A stretch of 15,416 bases of DNA from the NCBI GenBank assembly GCA_014380505.1, contig JACMJT010000021.1, positions 1 to 15,416 on the forward strand. Reading direction: 5' to 3'. A program made the translations under genes and the position numbers. Below the pieces are notes generated by a model. It was given only the letters and a program-made list of their open reading frames with translations. It ran no database searches and was not told the DNA's origin. This DNA comes from Hyphomicrobiales bacterium. Its GTDB lineage: Bacteria; Pseudomonadota; Alphaproteobacteria; Rhizobiales; Aestuariivirgaceae. Each line of letters opens with the position of its first letter. Position 1 is the first letter of the stretch. Below are positions 1 to 8,243 of this stretch, one piece after another.

Positions 1-720
1 AGTCGCGGCGAAGATTACGATAACCCCCACCGCGCCGGGTTTGACCGAGACGCGGTCGGTACGCGGTTCCGGCTTTGCCGCCGGCACCGCGAAATGCATG
101 ATAACTGCCGGTACCAGCCAGTTGATCAGCGATGGCAGGAACAGCACGAAAAACTCCCAGAACGTAAGCTTGCCCTTCTGCCAAACCATTAGCGTGGTGA
201 TGTCGCCGAACGGCGAAAAGGCACCGCCCGCATTTGCCGCCACCACGATCGAGATGCAGCCCAATGCCATGAAACGGGGCGAGCGGGCGCCGACCGCCAT
301 GACCACCGCACCCATGACCAGCGCTGTTGTCAGATTATCGAGAATGCTGGAAAGGAAGAACGCGAGAGTGCCGGTAAACCAGAAGAGCTGACGGTAGGAA
401 AGTCCCCTGTTGACAAGCTTGGCCCGCAGCACCTCGAAAACCCGGCGTTCCTCGAGCGTGTTCACGTATGTTATGGCGACAAGCAAGAACAGGAATAGCT
501 CGGCATATTCCTCGATGATTTGCACCGCGTGTTCATGGGCTTCGGCGCTGCGGCCGGCCTGCACGTAGGCGAAGCCGATCAGAACCCAAATCAAGCCCGC
601 CGCCACCACGACGGGCTTCGATTTCCGCAGTTCCGTGGTTTCTTCGAAAACGACGCAGACATAGGCGCCGATAAAGATGGCGAGCGAGAGATATCCGGCC
701 CAATGGGACGTGAGGTCCAT
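1..720 (-). CDS. nhaD: NhaD-type Na+/H+ antiporter, N-terminal 240 residues (3' end outside window)
   Basis: This is an inner-membrane antiporter that exchanges cytoplasmic Na+ (or Li+) for H+. The reading frame runs open from the ATG at 720 to the window edge, so the C-terminal part is missing. The visible protein is strongly hydrophobic, with repeated membrane segments. It carries two family motifs: SSILDNLTTAL (about residues 124-134), with the intramembrane Asp at 128, and GGAFSPFGDITT (about 165-176), typical of NhaD in the ArsB/NhaD ion-transporter superfamily. The start lies only 2 nt after the stop of the ligase gene upstream, and no clear Shine-Dalgarno sequence is seen, so translational coupling is likely. 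A general SLC13/ArsB-like permease is the alternative, but the GDITT motif favours NhaD. Confidence 0.88.
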   Translation of the reverse strand, partial: MDLTSHWAGYLSLAIFIGAYVCVVFEETTELRKSKPVVVAAGLIWVLIGFAYVQAGRSAEAHEHAVQIIEEYAELFLFLLVAITYVNTLEERRVFEVLRAKLVNRGLSYRQLFWFTGTLAFFLSSILDNLTTALVMGAVVMAVGARSPRFMALGCISIVVAANAGGAFSPFGDITTLMVWQKGKLTFWEFFVLFLPSLINWLVPAVIMHFAVPAAKPEPRTDRVSVKPGAVGVIVIFAAT

Positions 721-722
721 GG

Positions 723-2102
723 CTATACCGTCCGCAGATACCATTCGAAGTCGCGTGCCGTGGGTTCGGCGTAGAAGCGGTCGGCCTCCACTTCCTTCAG
801 CGTGCAATAGGTATCGATGAATTCCTTGCCGAAATACTCCTTGAGAATGGAGGCTTTCCAAAAGGCATCAATCGCATCGAACCAATTGCCTGGGATGTAC
901 TTTGCGCGCTTCTCGTAGCCGTTGCCGGTGACGGGATTGCCAGGATCGGCCTCCTCGGTGATGCCATGGTGCATGCCCGCGAGGATGGCCGCCATGACGA
1001 GGTAGGGATTGGCATCGGCACCGGCGGGCCGGTGCTCGATATGGCAGGCGCTGGCGGCGCCCACCGGTATGCGCAAGGACACGGTGCGATTTTTGATGCC
1101 CCAACTGGCCGATACCGGCGCATAGGAGTTGCGGCGGAAGCGGCGGTAGGAATTGCCGTTGGGCGCGAAAATCAGCATTGATTCCGCCATCGCCGCCTTG
1201 AGGCCCCCAACTGCATGGAGGAGAAGCCGGTTTTCTCTTGGATCTTCGGCGGCAAACAGATTATTTCCCTGCTCGCCATTCAGACTCACATGCACGTGCA
1301 TGCCGGAGCCCGACCATTGCGAATAGGGTTTGGCCATGAAGGTTGCGGCGAGCCCGTGCTTTTCGGCGACCGCCTTGATCAGGCGCTTCAGCAGGATCGC
1401 TTCATCGCAGGCCTTGAGCACATCGGCGCGGTGGCGCAGCACGATCTCCATCTGGCCGGGCGAATATTCCGAGATAAGCGTTTTGGCGGGAAGCCCCTGG
1501 GCCTCGCAATAGGCATACAGGTCCTGGAAGAAAGGCTGGAAGTCATCGAGGTCCTGCAGGCAATAGGCCTGATAATGCTGCGGCCGGGACTCGTTGATCA
1601 AGGATTTCGGTGCCATGGGCTTGCCCGCCATGGCGGACGCTCGGTCCATCAGATAAAATTCAAGTTCAACCGCGCCCACGGGTGTCATGTTCAATTCACC
1701 GGTGAAGCGGTTCACGATCTTTTCAAGTATGCTGCGCGGATCAAAAAAATGCGGGGTTCCGTCGAGGTCGCGGATCGACGCCACATATTGGGCCGCCGGT
1801 TCCTCCGTCCAGGGAATGCGGACAAGGCTGCCGGGCACCGGCCACATCAGCATGTCGCGGTCGCCTTCGTCGAAAACCAGACCGGTTTCGGGAACGTCTT
1901 GCCCGGTCACGTCCAGGACCAATGCTGAAATCGGCATGAACCGGCCATCCCGCCAGGCAGCGACTGCCTCGTCACGGCGCAAAATCTTTCCCCGCGCCAC
2001 GCCGCAGATGTCGGTCCATATTACATGGACGCTTTTGATGTCGTGATTGGCATCGAGAAAGGCGGCCGCTTCAGCGTCGCTCTGGGGAAATACGAGGGCC
2101 AT
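723..2102 (-). CDS. Glutamine synthetase family protein, PuuA-like gamma-glutamyl-amine ligase
   Basis: This 459-residue protein belongs to the glutamine synthetase superfamily, whose members form a gamma-glutamyl amide from glutamate, ATP and ammonia or an amine. Residues expected for metal, glutamate and ATP binding are present: VELEFYL (E146, E148), EYSPGQMEI (E212, E219), GSGMHVHVS (H269, H271), NGNSYRRF (about 315-322) and EHRPAGADANPYL (E356, R358). The length and lack of a GlnA-type adenylylation region suit the PuuA/GlnA3/GlnA4-like ligases that act on polyamines or small amines rather than GlnA itself; that assignment is from family resemblance. The ATG at 2102 has AAGGA about 4 nt upstream. 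It is followed 2 nt downstream by nhaD and is divergent from an aminotransferase gene. Substrate is not determinable from sequence; putrescine or another amine is plausible. Confidence 0.88.
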   Translation of the reverse strand: MALVFPQSDAEAAAFLDANHDIKSVHVIWTDICGVARGKILRRDEAVAAWRDGRFMPISALVLDVTGQDVPETGLVFDEGDRDMLMWPVPGSLVRIPWTEEPAAQYVASIRDLDGTPHFFDPRSILEKIVNRFTGELNMTPVGAVELEFYLMDRASAMAGKPMAPKSLINESRPQHYQAYCLQDLDDFQPFFQDLYAYCEAQGLPAKTLISEYSPGQMEIVLRHRADVLKACDEAILLKRLIKAVAEKHGLAATFMAKPYSQWSGSGMHVHVSLNGEQGNNLFAAEDPRENRLLLHAVGGLKAAMAESMLIFAPNGNSYRRFRRNSYAPVSASWGIKNRTVSLRIPVGAASACHIEHRPAGADANPYLVMAAILAGMHHGITEEADPGNPVTGNGYEKRAKYIPGNWFDAIDAFWKASILKEYFGKEFIDTYCTLKEVEADRFYAEPTARDFEWYLRTV

Positions 2103-2142
2103 GATATCCTTCTGTTAAATTGGTGTTGCGATTGTCCTAGCA

Positions 2143-2184
2143 CGGTCAATGGGGACCGCCACACCCCCCATGGATTTACGGTCC
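2143..2184. promoter_or_regulatory. Possible operator: CGGTC/GACCG repeats between divergent genes
   Basis: The divergent intergenic region (2103-2227) holds three copies of the same 5-mer. CGGTC lies at 2143-2147, its reverse complement GACCG at 2154-2158 (a CGGTC-N6-GACCG palindrome), and CGGTC again at 2179-2183. With flanking bases the second and third form a GGACCG/CGGTCC pair. The location, between the PuuA-like ligase and the aminotransferase, suits a shared regulator. No regulator gene is present in the window, and with so short a motif chance is not excluded. Confidence 0.35.
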
Positions 2185-2227
2185 GGAATCTGATTTAGGA
2201 TGCTCCGCCGCGATGGAGGAGCACGCC

Positions 2228-3091
2228 ATGGGCCGCATTGTCTATGTGAACGGGGAGTATCTCCCCGAGGAACAGGGAAAAATTTCCATCTTCGACCGCG
2301 GCTTCCTGTTCGCGGACGGGGTCTACGAGGTAACCGCCGTGGTGGACGGCAAGCTCGTGGACTATGGCCCGCACATGGAGCGGCTTGAACGCTCGCTTGG
2401 CGAAATCAGGCTTGCATGGCCGTGCAGCAAGGAAGAACTCAAGGCGATGCACCTTGAGATGATCAGGCGGAACAGCCTCAAGGAGGGGTGGATCTACATG
2501 CAGATCACCCGGGGCGCCGCCGACCGCGATTTCAAATTCCCGAAAGACGCAAAACCAACGCTTGTCGCTTTCACGCAGACCGGCGCTCTTGTCGATAATC
2601 CGAATGCGGCAAGGGGTGTAAAAGTCATCACCGTGCCGGATATCCGCTGGACCCGGCGCGACATCAAATCCGTCATGCTGCTCGCTCCCGCCCTTGGCAA
2701 GCAGGCAGCCCACGAGGCAGGCGCCTTCGAGGCGTGGATGATAGAAGATGGGTTTGTCACCGAAGGGACCTCGTCCAACGCCTATATCGTCAGGGATGGG
2801 AAAGTTATCACTCGCGGGCTTTCCCACAGTATCCTCGCGGGCTGCACCAGACGCTCGCTGTTCCGGCTGGCGAAGGAACACGGTGTCATGATTGAGGAAC
2901 GCTCGTTTACCCCCGACGAAGCCTATGGGGCGGATGAAGCGTTTCTGACGAGTGCTTCCAACTTCGTTCTGCCGATTACTGAAATTGACGGAAACCGAAT
3001 TGGTGGCGGACAGCCGGGACCGGTGACGCGGAAACTCAGGGAGATTTTTCTGGAGGAGGCTACCGCTGGCTCTTCCGCCAGTTCGGATTGA
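2228..3091 (+). CDS. D-amino-acid aminotransferase-like class IV PLP enzyme
   Basis: This is a class IV aminotransferase of about 287 residues, matching the D-alanine aminotransferase length. Such enzymes move an amino group between D-amino acids and 2-oxo acids in the cytoplasm. Fold-type IV hallmarks are visible: Tyr33 in DGVYEV, the PLP-binding Lys147 in RRDIKS, and Glu179 in [10 protein letters not shown], which contacts the pyridine nitrogen. The arginine of the D-amino-acid carboxylate site is kept (R100), but the following position that is His in the Bacillus enzyme is Phe102. The start was set at ATG 2228 because GGAGGA ends 7 nt before it; an in-frame ATG at 2213 overlaps that Shine-Dalgarno. 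The 3' end overlaps the convergent GMC oxidoreductase gene by 32 bp. Branched-chain or 4-amino-4-deoxychorismate lyase relatives are alternatives, less likely given the RRDIKS context. Confidence 0.85.
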   Translation: MGRIVYVNGEYLPEEQGKISIFDRGFLFADGVYEVTAVVDGKLVDYGPHMERLERSLGEIRLAWPCSKEELKAMHLEMIRRNSLKEGWIYMQITRGAADRDFKFPKDAKPTLVAFTQTGALVDNPNAARGVKVITVPDIRWTRRDIKSVMLLAPALGKQAAHEAGAFEAWMIEDGFVTEGTSSNAYIVRDGKVITRGLSHSILAGCTRRSLFRLAKEHGVMIEERSFTPDEAYGADEAFLTSASNFVLPITEIDGNRIGGGQPGPVTRKLREIFLEEATAGSSASSD

Positions 3092-4724
3092 TCCATGGTT
3101 CCTGATTCGATGGCGGCAGGGGATCGCGGCCAAGGATGTGGTCGGAGGCTTTCTCACCAATCATAAGCGTGGGGGCGTTGAGGTTGCCGTTGGTGACCTG
3201 TGGCATGATCGAGGAGTCGGCCACGCGCAAAGCTTCGAGGCCAATGACCCTGCATTCGTGATCGACCACGGCCATGGGATCGGAAGGTTGCCCCATCTTG
3301 CAGGTGCCGCAAGGGTGAAAGGCGCTCTCGCAATGCTGCCGGATGAAGCTGTCGATCTGCTCGTCGGTTTCGACATCCTTGCCCGGCTGGATCTCAGCCC
3401 CGGCATATTTCGCCATGGCGGGCTGCCCGAACAATTCACGCGCCAGCCGTATGCAGGCACGGAATTCCCGCCAGTCGTCGGGGTGCGACATGTAATTGAA
3501 CAGGATCTTTGGATTTTCCTTGGGGTTGTTGCTGCGCGCACGGACATGTCCGCGTGATTTGGTGCGCATGGGCCCCACATGGGCCTGGAAGCCATGGCTG
3601 GGGAAGGCGGCCCTGCCATCATAGCGCATGGCGGCGGGCAGGAAATGAAACTGGATATCCGGGTACTCGACGCCGGCTTTTGACCTGATGAAGCCGCAGG
3701 ATTCGAAATGGTTGGTGGCGCCCAGGCCTGTGCCGAACAGCAGCCACTCGAGTCCGATCATTCCCTTGGAAAACAGATTGAGCTTCGAATAGAGCGTCAC
3801 CGGCTCCTTCGACATGAGCTGGAAATAGATTTCCAGATGGTCGTGAAGGTTTTCGCCGACGCCGGGAAGCGGGTGCTTTACCTCGATACCTGCTTCCGCC
3901 AATGCCGCGGGTGGTCCAATGCCGGAGAGTTGCAGCAGTTTGGGAGAATTGATGCTTGATGCCGCGATCACCACTTCGCGGCGGGCACGGGCGGTCATGA
4001 TTTCGCCGCCCACGTCATATTCGACGCCGGTGGCGCGCTTTCCTTCAAGCAGGATACGGCGGGCGAAGGCATAGGTCACGACCTTGACGTTGCCACGCTT
4101 CAGCGCCGGCCGCAGGTAGGCATTGGCGGCGGACCAGCGCACGCCCCGATGCACGGTCATTTCCATGGCCCCAAAACCTTCCTGCTGGTGGCCGTTGTAA
4201 TCCTGGGTCACCGGGTAGCCGGCCTGGCGGCCAGCCTCGATGAATGCCTGATACAGCGGATTGCGGCTGGGACCGCGCTTGACGTGCATTGGCCCTGACG
4301 TGCCGCGCCAGTCCTCTTCGCCGCCGTGGGAGTTTTCCATACGCTTGAAATAGGGTTGCACATGGCGGAATCCCCAGCCCTTGGCGCCCATCTCTTCCCA
4401 AGTATCGAAATCCCTGGCGTGGCCGCGCACATAAACCATGCCGTTGATGGAGGACGATCCACCCAAGACCTTGCCGCGCGGCGTCGCCAGACGCCTGCCG
4501 CCGAGGTGGGGCTCGGGCTCCGTCTCGAACCCCCAGTTATAGAGGTTCATGTTCATGGGGTACGAGAGTGCTGAAGGCATCTGGATGAAGGGTCCCCAGT
4601 CGCTGCCCCCGAATTCGAGAACCAGCACTGAGTTACGCCCGTCCTCCGACAGGCGGTGCGCGAGAACCGAACCCGCCGAGCCGGAACCGACGATGATGAA
4701 GTCGAAGATATCGTTCCCGGTCAT
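3060..4724 (-). CDS. betA: GMC-family FAD oxidoreductase, choline dehydrogenase-like (BetA)
   Basis: This protein of about 554 residues is a flavin-dependent alcohol dehydrogenase of the glucose-methanol-choline family. The FAD dinucleotide-binding motif ([11 protein letters not shown]) is at the N-terminus, followed by the GMC signature around [18 protein letters not shown]. The catalytic pair is at the C-terminal end: His470 in [10 protein letters not shown] and Asn514 in NGNLNAP, 44 residues apart as in choline oxidase. Similarity to E. coli BetA extends through the substrate domain ([25 protein letters not shown]), so choline or another (amino) alcohol is the expected substrate. No betB, betI or choline transporter is nearby, so a different alcohol is possible. 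The start is ATG 4724, with GGGAGG 10 nt upstream; a GTG at 4733 sits too close to that site. The 3' end overlaps the convergent aminotransferase gene by 32 bp. Confidence 0.87.
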   Translation of the reverse strand: MTGNDIFDFIIVGSGSAGSVLAHRLSEDGRNSVLVLEFGGSDWGPFIQMPSALSYPMNMNLYNWGFETEPEPHLGGRRLATPRGKVLGGSSSINGMVYVRGHARDFDTWEEMGAKGWGFRHVQPYFKRMENSHGGEEDWRGTSGPMHVKRGPSRNPLYQAFIEAGRQAGYPVTQDYNGHQQEGFGAMEMTVHRGVRWSAANAYLRPALKRGNVKVVTYAFARRILLEGKRATGVEYDVGGEIMTARARREVVIAASSINSPKLLQLSGIGPPAALAEAGIEVKHPLPGVGENLHDHLEIYFQLMSKEPVTLYSKLNLFSKGMIGLEWLLFGTGLGATNHFESCGFIRSKAGVEYPDIQFHFLPAAMRYDGRAAFPSHGFQAHVGPMRTKSRGHVRARSNNPKENPKILFNYMSHPDDWREFRACIRLARELFGQPAMAKYAGAEIQPGKDVETDEQIDSFIRQHCESAFHPCGTCKMGQPSDPMAVVDHECRVIGLEALRVADSSIMPQVTNGNLNAPTLMIGEKASDHILGRDPLPPSNQEPWINPNWRKSQR

Positions 4725-4821
4725 TGCACACACGCCTCCCTCACGCTGGTAAACAGCACGACTGGGTGCCTCTGTCCTTTGGCGGGAGCGGCAAATTCAA
4801 GCCTGCGGGCGTCATGGCGCC

Positions 4822-4849
4822 AGTATATATGCCTCTTCCGCCGTCCCAA
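4822..4849 (-). promoter_or_regulatory. Possible sigma-70 promoter for the GMC oxidoreductase
   Basis: Read on the minus strand, TTGGGA (4849-4844) and TATACT (4827-4822) are separated by 16 nt. They match the -35 and -10 consensus at 4 and 5 of 6 positions. They lie about 100 nt upstream of the ATG at 4724, inside the 194-bp divergent intergenic region. This rests on pattern matching only; no operator was recognised here. Confidence 0.3.
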
Positions 4850-4918
4850 TGGGTGTTGTAACGAAACGTGGTACGCCGCAGACAGATGCTTCGTTTATTG
4901 GAGGAGGGATATTTTCGC

Positions 4919-5680
4919 ATGGGGGGTGCCCTTCTCAAGGGCGAAGAAGGCCCGGCCATTCTGGTGAATGAGCAAGGCCGGTCGCCTTATATCCTGATCT
5001 GTGAACACGCCTCCAATCGCCTGCCAAAGGCGCTGGGCAGCCTGGGTCTAACAGCGTCGGATTTACAGCGGCATATCGCCTGGGACATTGGCGCTGAAAA
5101 CGTGGCGCGCGTCCTGTCGCGGCTGATCGATGCACCGCTCATTTTACAACGCTATTCGCGTCTTGCCTATGATTGCAACCGGCCGCTCGAAGCGCCGGAT
5201 GCCATACCTGGGATCAGCGAGACTACGCCCATTCCCGGCAACATGAACTTAACGTCCGCCGACAAACTGGCGCGTGCGCAGGAAATTTGTCGGCCATTTC
5301 ATGCCGCCGTCGCCGGCGTTCTCGATGGTCGCGCGGCGGAGGGTATCAAATCCCTGGTGATTTCGATCCACAGCTTTACGCCCGTCTACAAGGGCAAAAG
5401 CCGCAAAGTGGAACTGGGCATCCTGCATGACCGCGACGCCAGCTTCTCGTCGATGCTGATCAAGCGTTTTTCCAAAGTGGATGCACGCCTCAACGAACCC
5501 TATGGGCCGAAAGACGGTGTGCTGCATACACTGAACCTGCATGCGGCACCGCGCGGTCTTAAGCATGCGATGTTAGAAATTCGCAACGACCTCATTGCAA
5601 GCGAACGCGGGCAACAGGAGTGGGCGCAACGGATTTCCGTTCCACTCATTCAGGCCGCCGCAGCCTTATCAGGGAGATGA
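4919..5680 (+). CDS. N-formylglutamate amidohydrolase family protein (HutG-like)
   Basis: This protein of 253 residues is a predicted metal-dependent amidohydrolase of the N-formylglutamate amidohydrolase family, which releases glutamate from an N-substituted derivative. Family motifs are ICEHASN (about 27-33), AYDCNRP (83-89), ISIHSFTP (148-155) and MLEIRNDL (218-225), carrying the expected metal-binding and catalytic His, Glu and Asp residues. The start is ATG 4919, with GAGGAGGG 10 nt upstream; a GTG at 4868 precedes that Shine-Dalgarno and is unlikely. Its stop overlaps the region of the next gene's start (ATGA at 5677-5680), so the two are cotranscribed. No other hut gene is present. Its place before a gamma-glutamyl ligase suggests, as inference, that it cleaves a glutamyl amide rather than taking part in histidine degradation. 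Confidence 0.85.
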   Translation: MGGALLKGEEGPAILVNEQGRSPYILICEHASNRLPKALGSLGLTASDLQRHIAWDIGAENVARVLSRLIDAPLILQRYSRLAYDCNRPLEAPDAIPGISETTPIPGNMNLTSADKLARAQEICRPFHAAVAGVLDGRAAEGIKSLVISIHSFTPVYKGKSRKVELGILHDRDASFSSMLIKRFSKVDARLNEPYGPKDGVLHTLNLHAAPRGLKHAMLEIRNDLIASERGQQEWAQRISVPLIQAAAALSGR

Positions 5681-5682
5681 AA

Positions 5683-7059
5683 ATGTCTACCGGCATGCTG
5701 ACTCTGGGAGATTTGAAGAAAGAAGTGGTCGCGGGAACCATCGACACGGTCGTGGCTGCCATGGTGGACATGCAGGGCCGCCTCATCGGCAAACGGTTTC
5801 ACGCACAGTTTTTCGTAGATGGCGGATATGAGGAGACCCACGGATGCAATTATCTGCTCGGCGTCGACATCGCGATGGAGCCGGTGCCGGGCTACAAAGC
5901 GACGAGCTGGGAAAAGGGCTACGGCGATTTCGTCATCAAGCCCGACATGGCAACCCTCAGGCGCACGCCCTGGCTGCCGGGAACGGCGCTGGTGATCTGC
6001 GATGTTCTCGATCATCACAGCCATGAAGACGTGCCCCATAGCCCGCGCGCCATCCTGAAGAAACAGCTCAAGCGGCTCGAGGCGATGAAGATGAAAGCCT
6101 ACATGGCCTCGGAGCTGGAATTCTTCCTGTTCGACGACAGCTATGAGATTGCCCACCGGAAAGGTTACCGCGATCTCAAGACGTCGGGTTATTACATCGA
6201 GGATTACCACATCCTGCAAACGACGAAGGAAGAAGGCGTGATGCGCGCCATTCGCAATGGCCTAGCGGGCGCTGGAATTCCGGTTGAAAATTCCAAGGGC
6301 GAATGGGGCCCGGGCCAGGAAGAGATCAACGTCAAATACGCCGAAGCCCTTGAGATGGCCGATCGCCATGCGATCATCAAGAACGGTTGCAAGGAAATCG
6401 CCTACGGCCTCGGCAAGGCTATTACCTTCATGGCCAAGTGGGACTATGGCATGGCCGGAAATTCCTCCCATGTACATCAATCGCTATGGAGCGCCGATGG
6501 CAAGACGCCATTGTTTCAAGACAAGGCCGGGGAACACGGCATGTCGGAGTTGATGAAGCATTATCTCGGGGGGCAACTCGAACATTCGGGTGAGATCACC
6601 TACTTCCTCGCGCCCTACATCAACTCCTACAAGCGCTTCATGGCGGGAACCTTTGCGCCGACGCGCTCCATCTGGAGTTTCGACAACCGCACGGCGGGTT
6701 TCCGCCTGTGCGGCGCCGGCAGCAAGGCTATCCGCGTCGAATGCCGAGTCGGCGGTGCCGATCTCAACCCCTATCTGGCCTTCGCAGCACTTCTGGCGGC
6801 GGGCCTTGATGGCATCGAGAAGAAGATGAAGCTCGAGCCGGTGTTCTCCGGCGATGCCTACGACACGTCGAAGAAACTCCGCGAGATCCCCAAGACCTTG
6901 CGCGACGCCACCGAGCGGCTCGACAAATCGGGCTTCCTGCGCGGAGCGTTCGGCGACGATGTTGTCGATCATTATGTTCACACCGCCCAGTGGGAACAAT
7001 TCGAATATGACCGGCGCATTGTCGATCTCGATCTGAAGCGCGGCTTCGAGCAATATTGA
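5683..7059 (+). CDS. Glutamine synthetase family protein, second gamma-glutamyl-amine ligase
   Basis: This 458-residue glutamine-synthetase superfamily enzyme differs clearly from the paralogue at 723-2102. Active-site motifs are kept: SELEFFLF (E144, E146), EWGPGQEEINV (E207, E214), GNSSHVHQSLW (H263, H265), INSYKRF (R318) and RVECRVGGADLNPYL (E353, R355). Relatives include IpuC-type gamma-glutamylamide synthetases and rhizobial GlnT-like proteins; which amine it accepts cannot be read from sequence. The start was set at ATG 5683, with AGGGA 7 nt upstream. The in-frame ATG at 5677, which overlaps the upstream TGA, is only 1 nt from that site. It is the middle gene of a tight operon: amidohydrolase before it (2 nt), iron alcohol dehydrogenase after it (16 nt). 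Confidence 0.88.
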   Translation: MSTGMLTLGDLKKEVVAGTIDTVVAAMVDMQGRLIGKRFHAQFFVDGGYEETHGCNYLLGVDIAMEPVPGYKATSWEKGYGDFVIKPDMATLRRTPWLPGTALVICDVLDHHSHEDVPHSPRAILKKQLKRLEAMKMKAYMASELEFFLFDDSYEIAHRKGYRDLKTSGYYIEDYHILQTTKEEGVMRAIRNGLAGAGIPVENSKGEWGPGQEEINVKYAEALEMADRHAIIKNGCKEIAYGLGKAITFMAKWDYGMAGNSSHVHQSLWSADGKTPLFQDKAGEHGMSELMKHYLGGQLEHSGEITYFLAPYINSYKRFMAGTFAPTRSIWSFDNRTAGFRLCGAGSKAIRVECRVGGADLNPYLAFAALLAAGLDGIEKKMKLEPVFSGDAYDTSKKLREIPKTLRDATERLDKSGFLRGAFGDDVVDHYVHTAQWEQFEYDRRIVDLDLKRGFEQY

Positions 7060-7075
7060 GAATATAGGAGACGGC

Positions 7076-8242
7076 ATGACCATTCCGAACCGCAATTTCA
7101 ACTATCCCACCGCGCTCAAATATGGCGCTGGGCGCATCGGAGAGCTTGCCGATCACTGTAAAGCCAACGGCATCGAGCGGCCGCTCTTCGTCACCGATCC
7201 CGGCCTTGCCGCCATGCCGATGGTGAAGGAGATCGTGGCGGATGTGAAGCGCGCGGGTCTTGCCATCGAAGTATTTTCGGAGGTGCGGCCCAATCCGGCC
7301 GAGGCCAATATCATCAGCGGGGTGAAGGCATTCAAGGCTGGGAACCATGATGGCGTCATCGCCTTCGGCGGCGGCTCCGGTCTCGATGTGGGCAAGATGG
7401 TGGCGCTGATGCATGGCCAGAGCCAGAATCTTTCGGTGTTCGAACTGGAAGATATCGGCGACTGGTGGAGCAGGGCCGACGCTTCCAAGATTTCGCCCAT
7501 CATCGCGGTGCCGACGACGGCTGGCACCGGCTCCGAGGTCGGCCGCGCGGGCGTCGTCACCCATCCGGTCACCCATGAGAAGAAGATCATCTTCCATCCG
7601 GCGATCATGCCGAAGGTGGCGATTCTCGATCCGGAGCTGACGGTAGGCCTGCCGCCGAAGCTAACGGCGGCGACCGGGATGGATGCACTCGCCCATTGTC
7701 TCGAAGCCTATTGCGCGCCCTTCTATCATCCGCTGTCGGCGGGCATCGGTCTTGAAGGCATGCGGCTGGTGAAGGATAATCTCGCCAAGGCCGTGAAGAA
7801 GGGCACGAACCTCGATGCGCGCGGCAATATGCTGGTGGCCTCCGCCATGGGAGCCACCGCCTTCCAGCGGGGTCTTGGCGCCATTCACGCGCTCTCCCAT
7901 CCCTTTGGCGGACTCTATGATGCGCACCACGGTCTGTTGAACGGCATCGTCATGCCCTATGTGGTGAAGGCGAACCGCCGCAAGATCGAGAAGGATATCG
8001 AGCGGGCCGCCGCCTATCTTGGCATCAAGGGCGGCTTCAATGGTTTCCTCAAGTGGATATTGGCGCTCCGAAAGGAAATCGGCATTCCGCACAAGCTCTC
8101 CGATATCGGCATCGATACCAAGCGGCTCGAGGAAGTGGCAGCCATGGCGATCAAGGATCCTTCGGCCGGCGGCAATCCGATCCCGTTCACCGAGAAACAA
8201 TACAAGACTTTGGCGAAGAAGTGCGTGACGGGGGATTTGTAA
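7076..8242 (+). CDS. Iron-containing (group III) alcohol dehydrogenase
   Basis: This 388-residue NAD(P)-dependent alcohol dehydrogenase belongs to the Fe-ADH family. The N-terminal nucleotide-binding half has GGGSGLDVGK (98-107) and PTTAGTGSEV (146-155). The C-terminal half supplies the metal ligands D203, H207, H271 and H285, with the spacing known from E. coli FucO (D196, H200, H263, H277). AGGAG ends 5 nt before the ATG, and the gene follows the gamma-glutamyl ligase by 16 nt, so it is the third operon gene. In this setting a plausible substrate is the hydroxyl group of a free or glutamylated amino alcohol, giving the aldehyde; this is inference. No aldehyde dehydrogenase follows. Its stop is 1 nt from the stop of the convergent PCu(A)C-like gene. 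Confidence 0.92.
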   Translation: MTIPNRNFNYPTALKYGAGRIGELADHCKANGIERPLFVTDPGLAAMPMVKEIVADVKRAGLAIEVFSEVRPNPAEANIISGVKAFKAGNHDGVIAFGGGSGLDVGKMVALMHGQSQNLSVFELEDIGDWWSRADASKISPIIAVPTTAGTGSEVGRAGVVTHPVTHEKKIIFHPAIMPKVAILDPELTVGLPPKLTAATGMDALAHCLEAYCAPFYHPLSAGIGLEGMRLVKDNLAKAVKKGTNLDARGNMLVASAMGATAFQRGLGAIHALSHPFGGLYDAHHGLLNGIVMPYVVKANRRKIEKDIERAAAYLGIKGGFNGFLKWILALRKEIGIPHKLSDIGIDTKRLEEVAAMAIKDPSAGGNPIPFTEKQYKTLAKKCVTGDL

Positions 8243-8243
8243 G

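Noticed and set aside
1215..1928. Plus-strand open frame of about 237 codons opposite the PuuA-like ligase
   Set aside because: The minus strand encodes an intact glutamine-synthetase-family protein; the plus frame mirrors it and has no motif support.
3060..3091. 32-bp tail-to-tail overlap of the aminotransferase and GMC genes
   Set aside because: Both C-termini look intact and short convergent overlaps are common in compact genomes; noted in the gene entries rather than as a finding.
2195..3160. Long minus-strand open frame (about 320 codons) opposite the aminotransferase
   Set aside because: The plus-strand product has all class IV PLP motifs and a good Shine-Dalgarno; the antisense product has no recognisable fold and is a GC-rich shadow.
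6764..7597. Minus-strand open frame opposite the ligase/Fe-ADH junction
   Set aside because: Both plus-strand genes are complete with active-site motifs; the antisense translation is low in complexity and rich in Arg and His.
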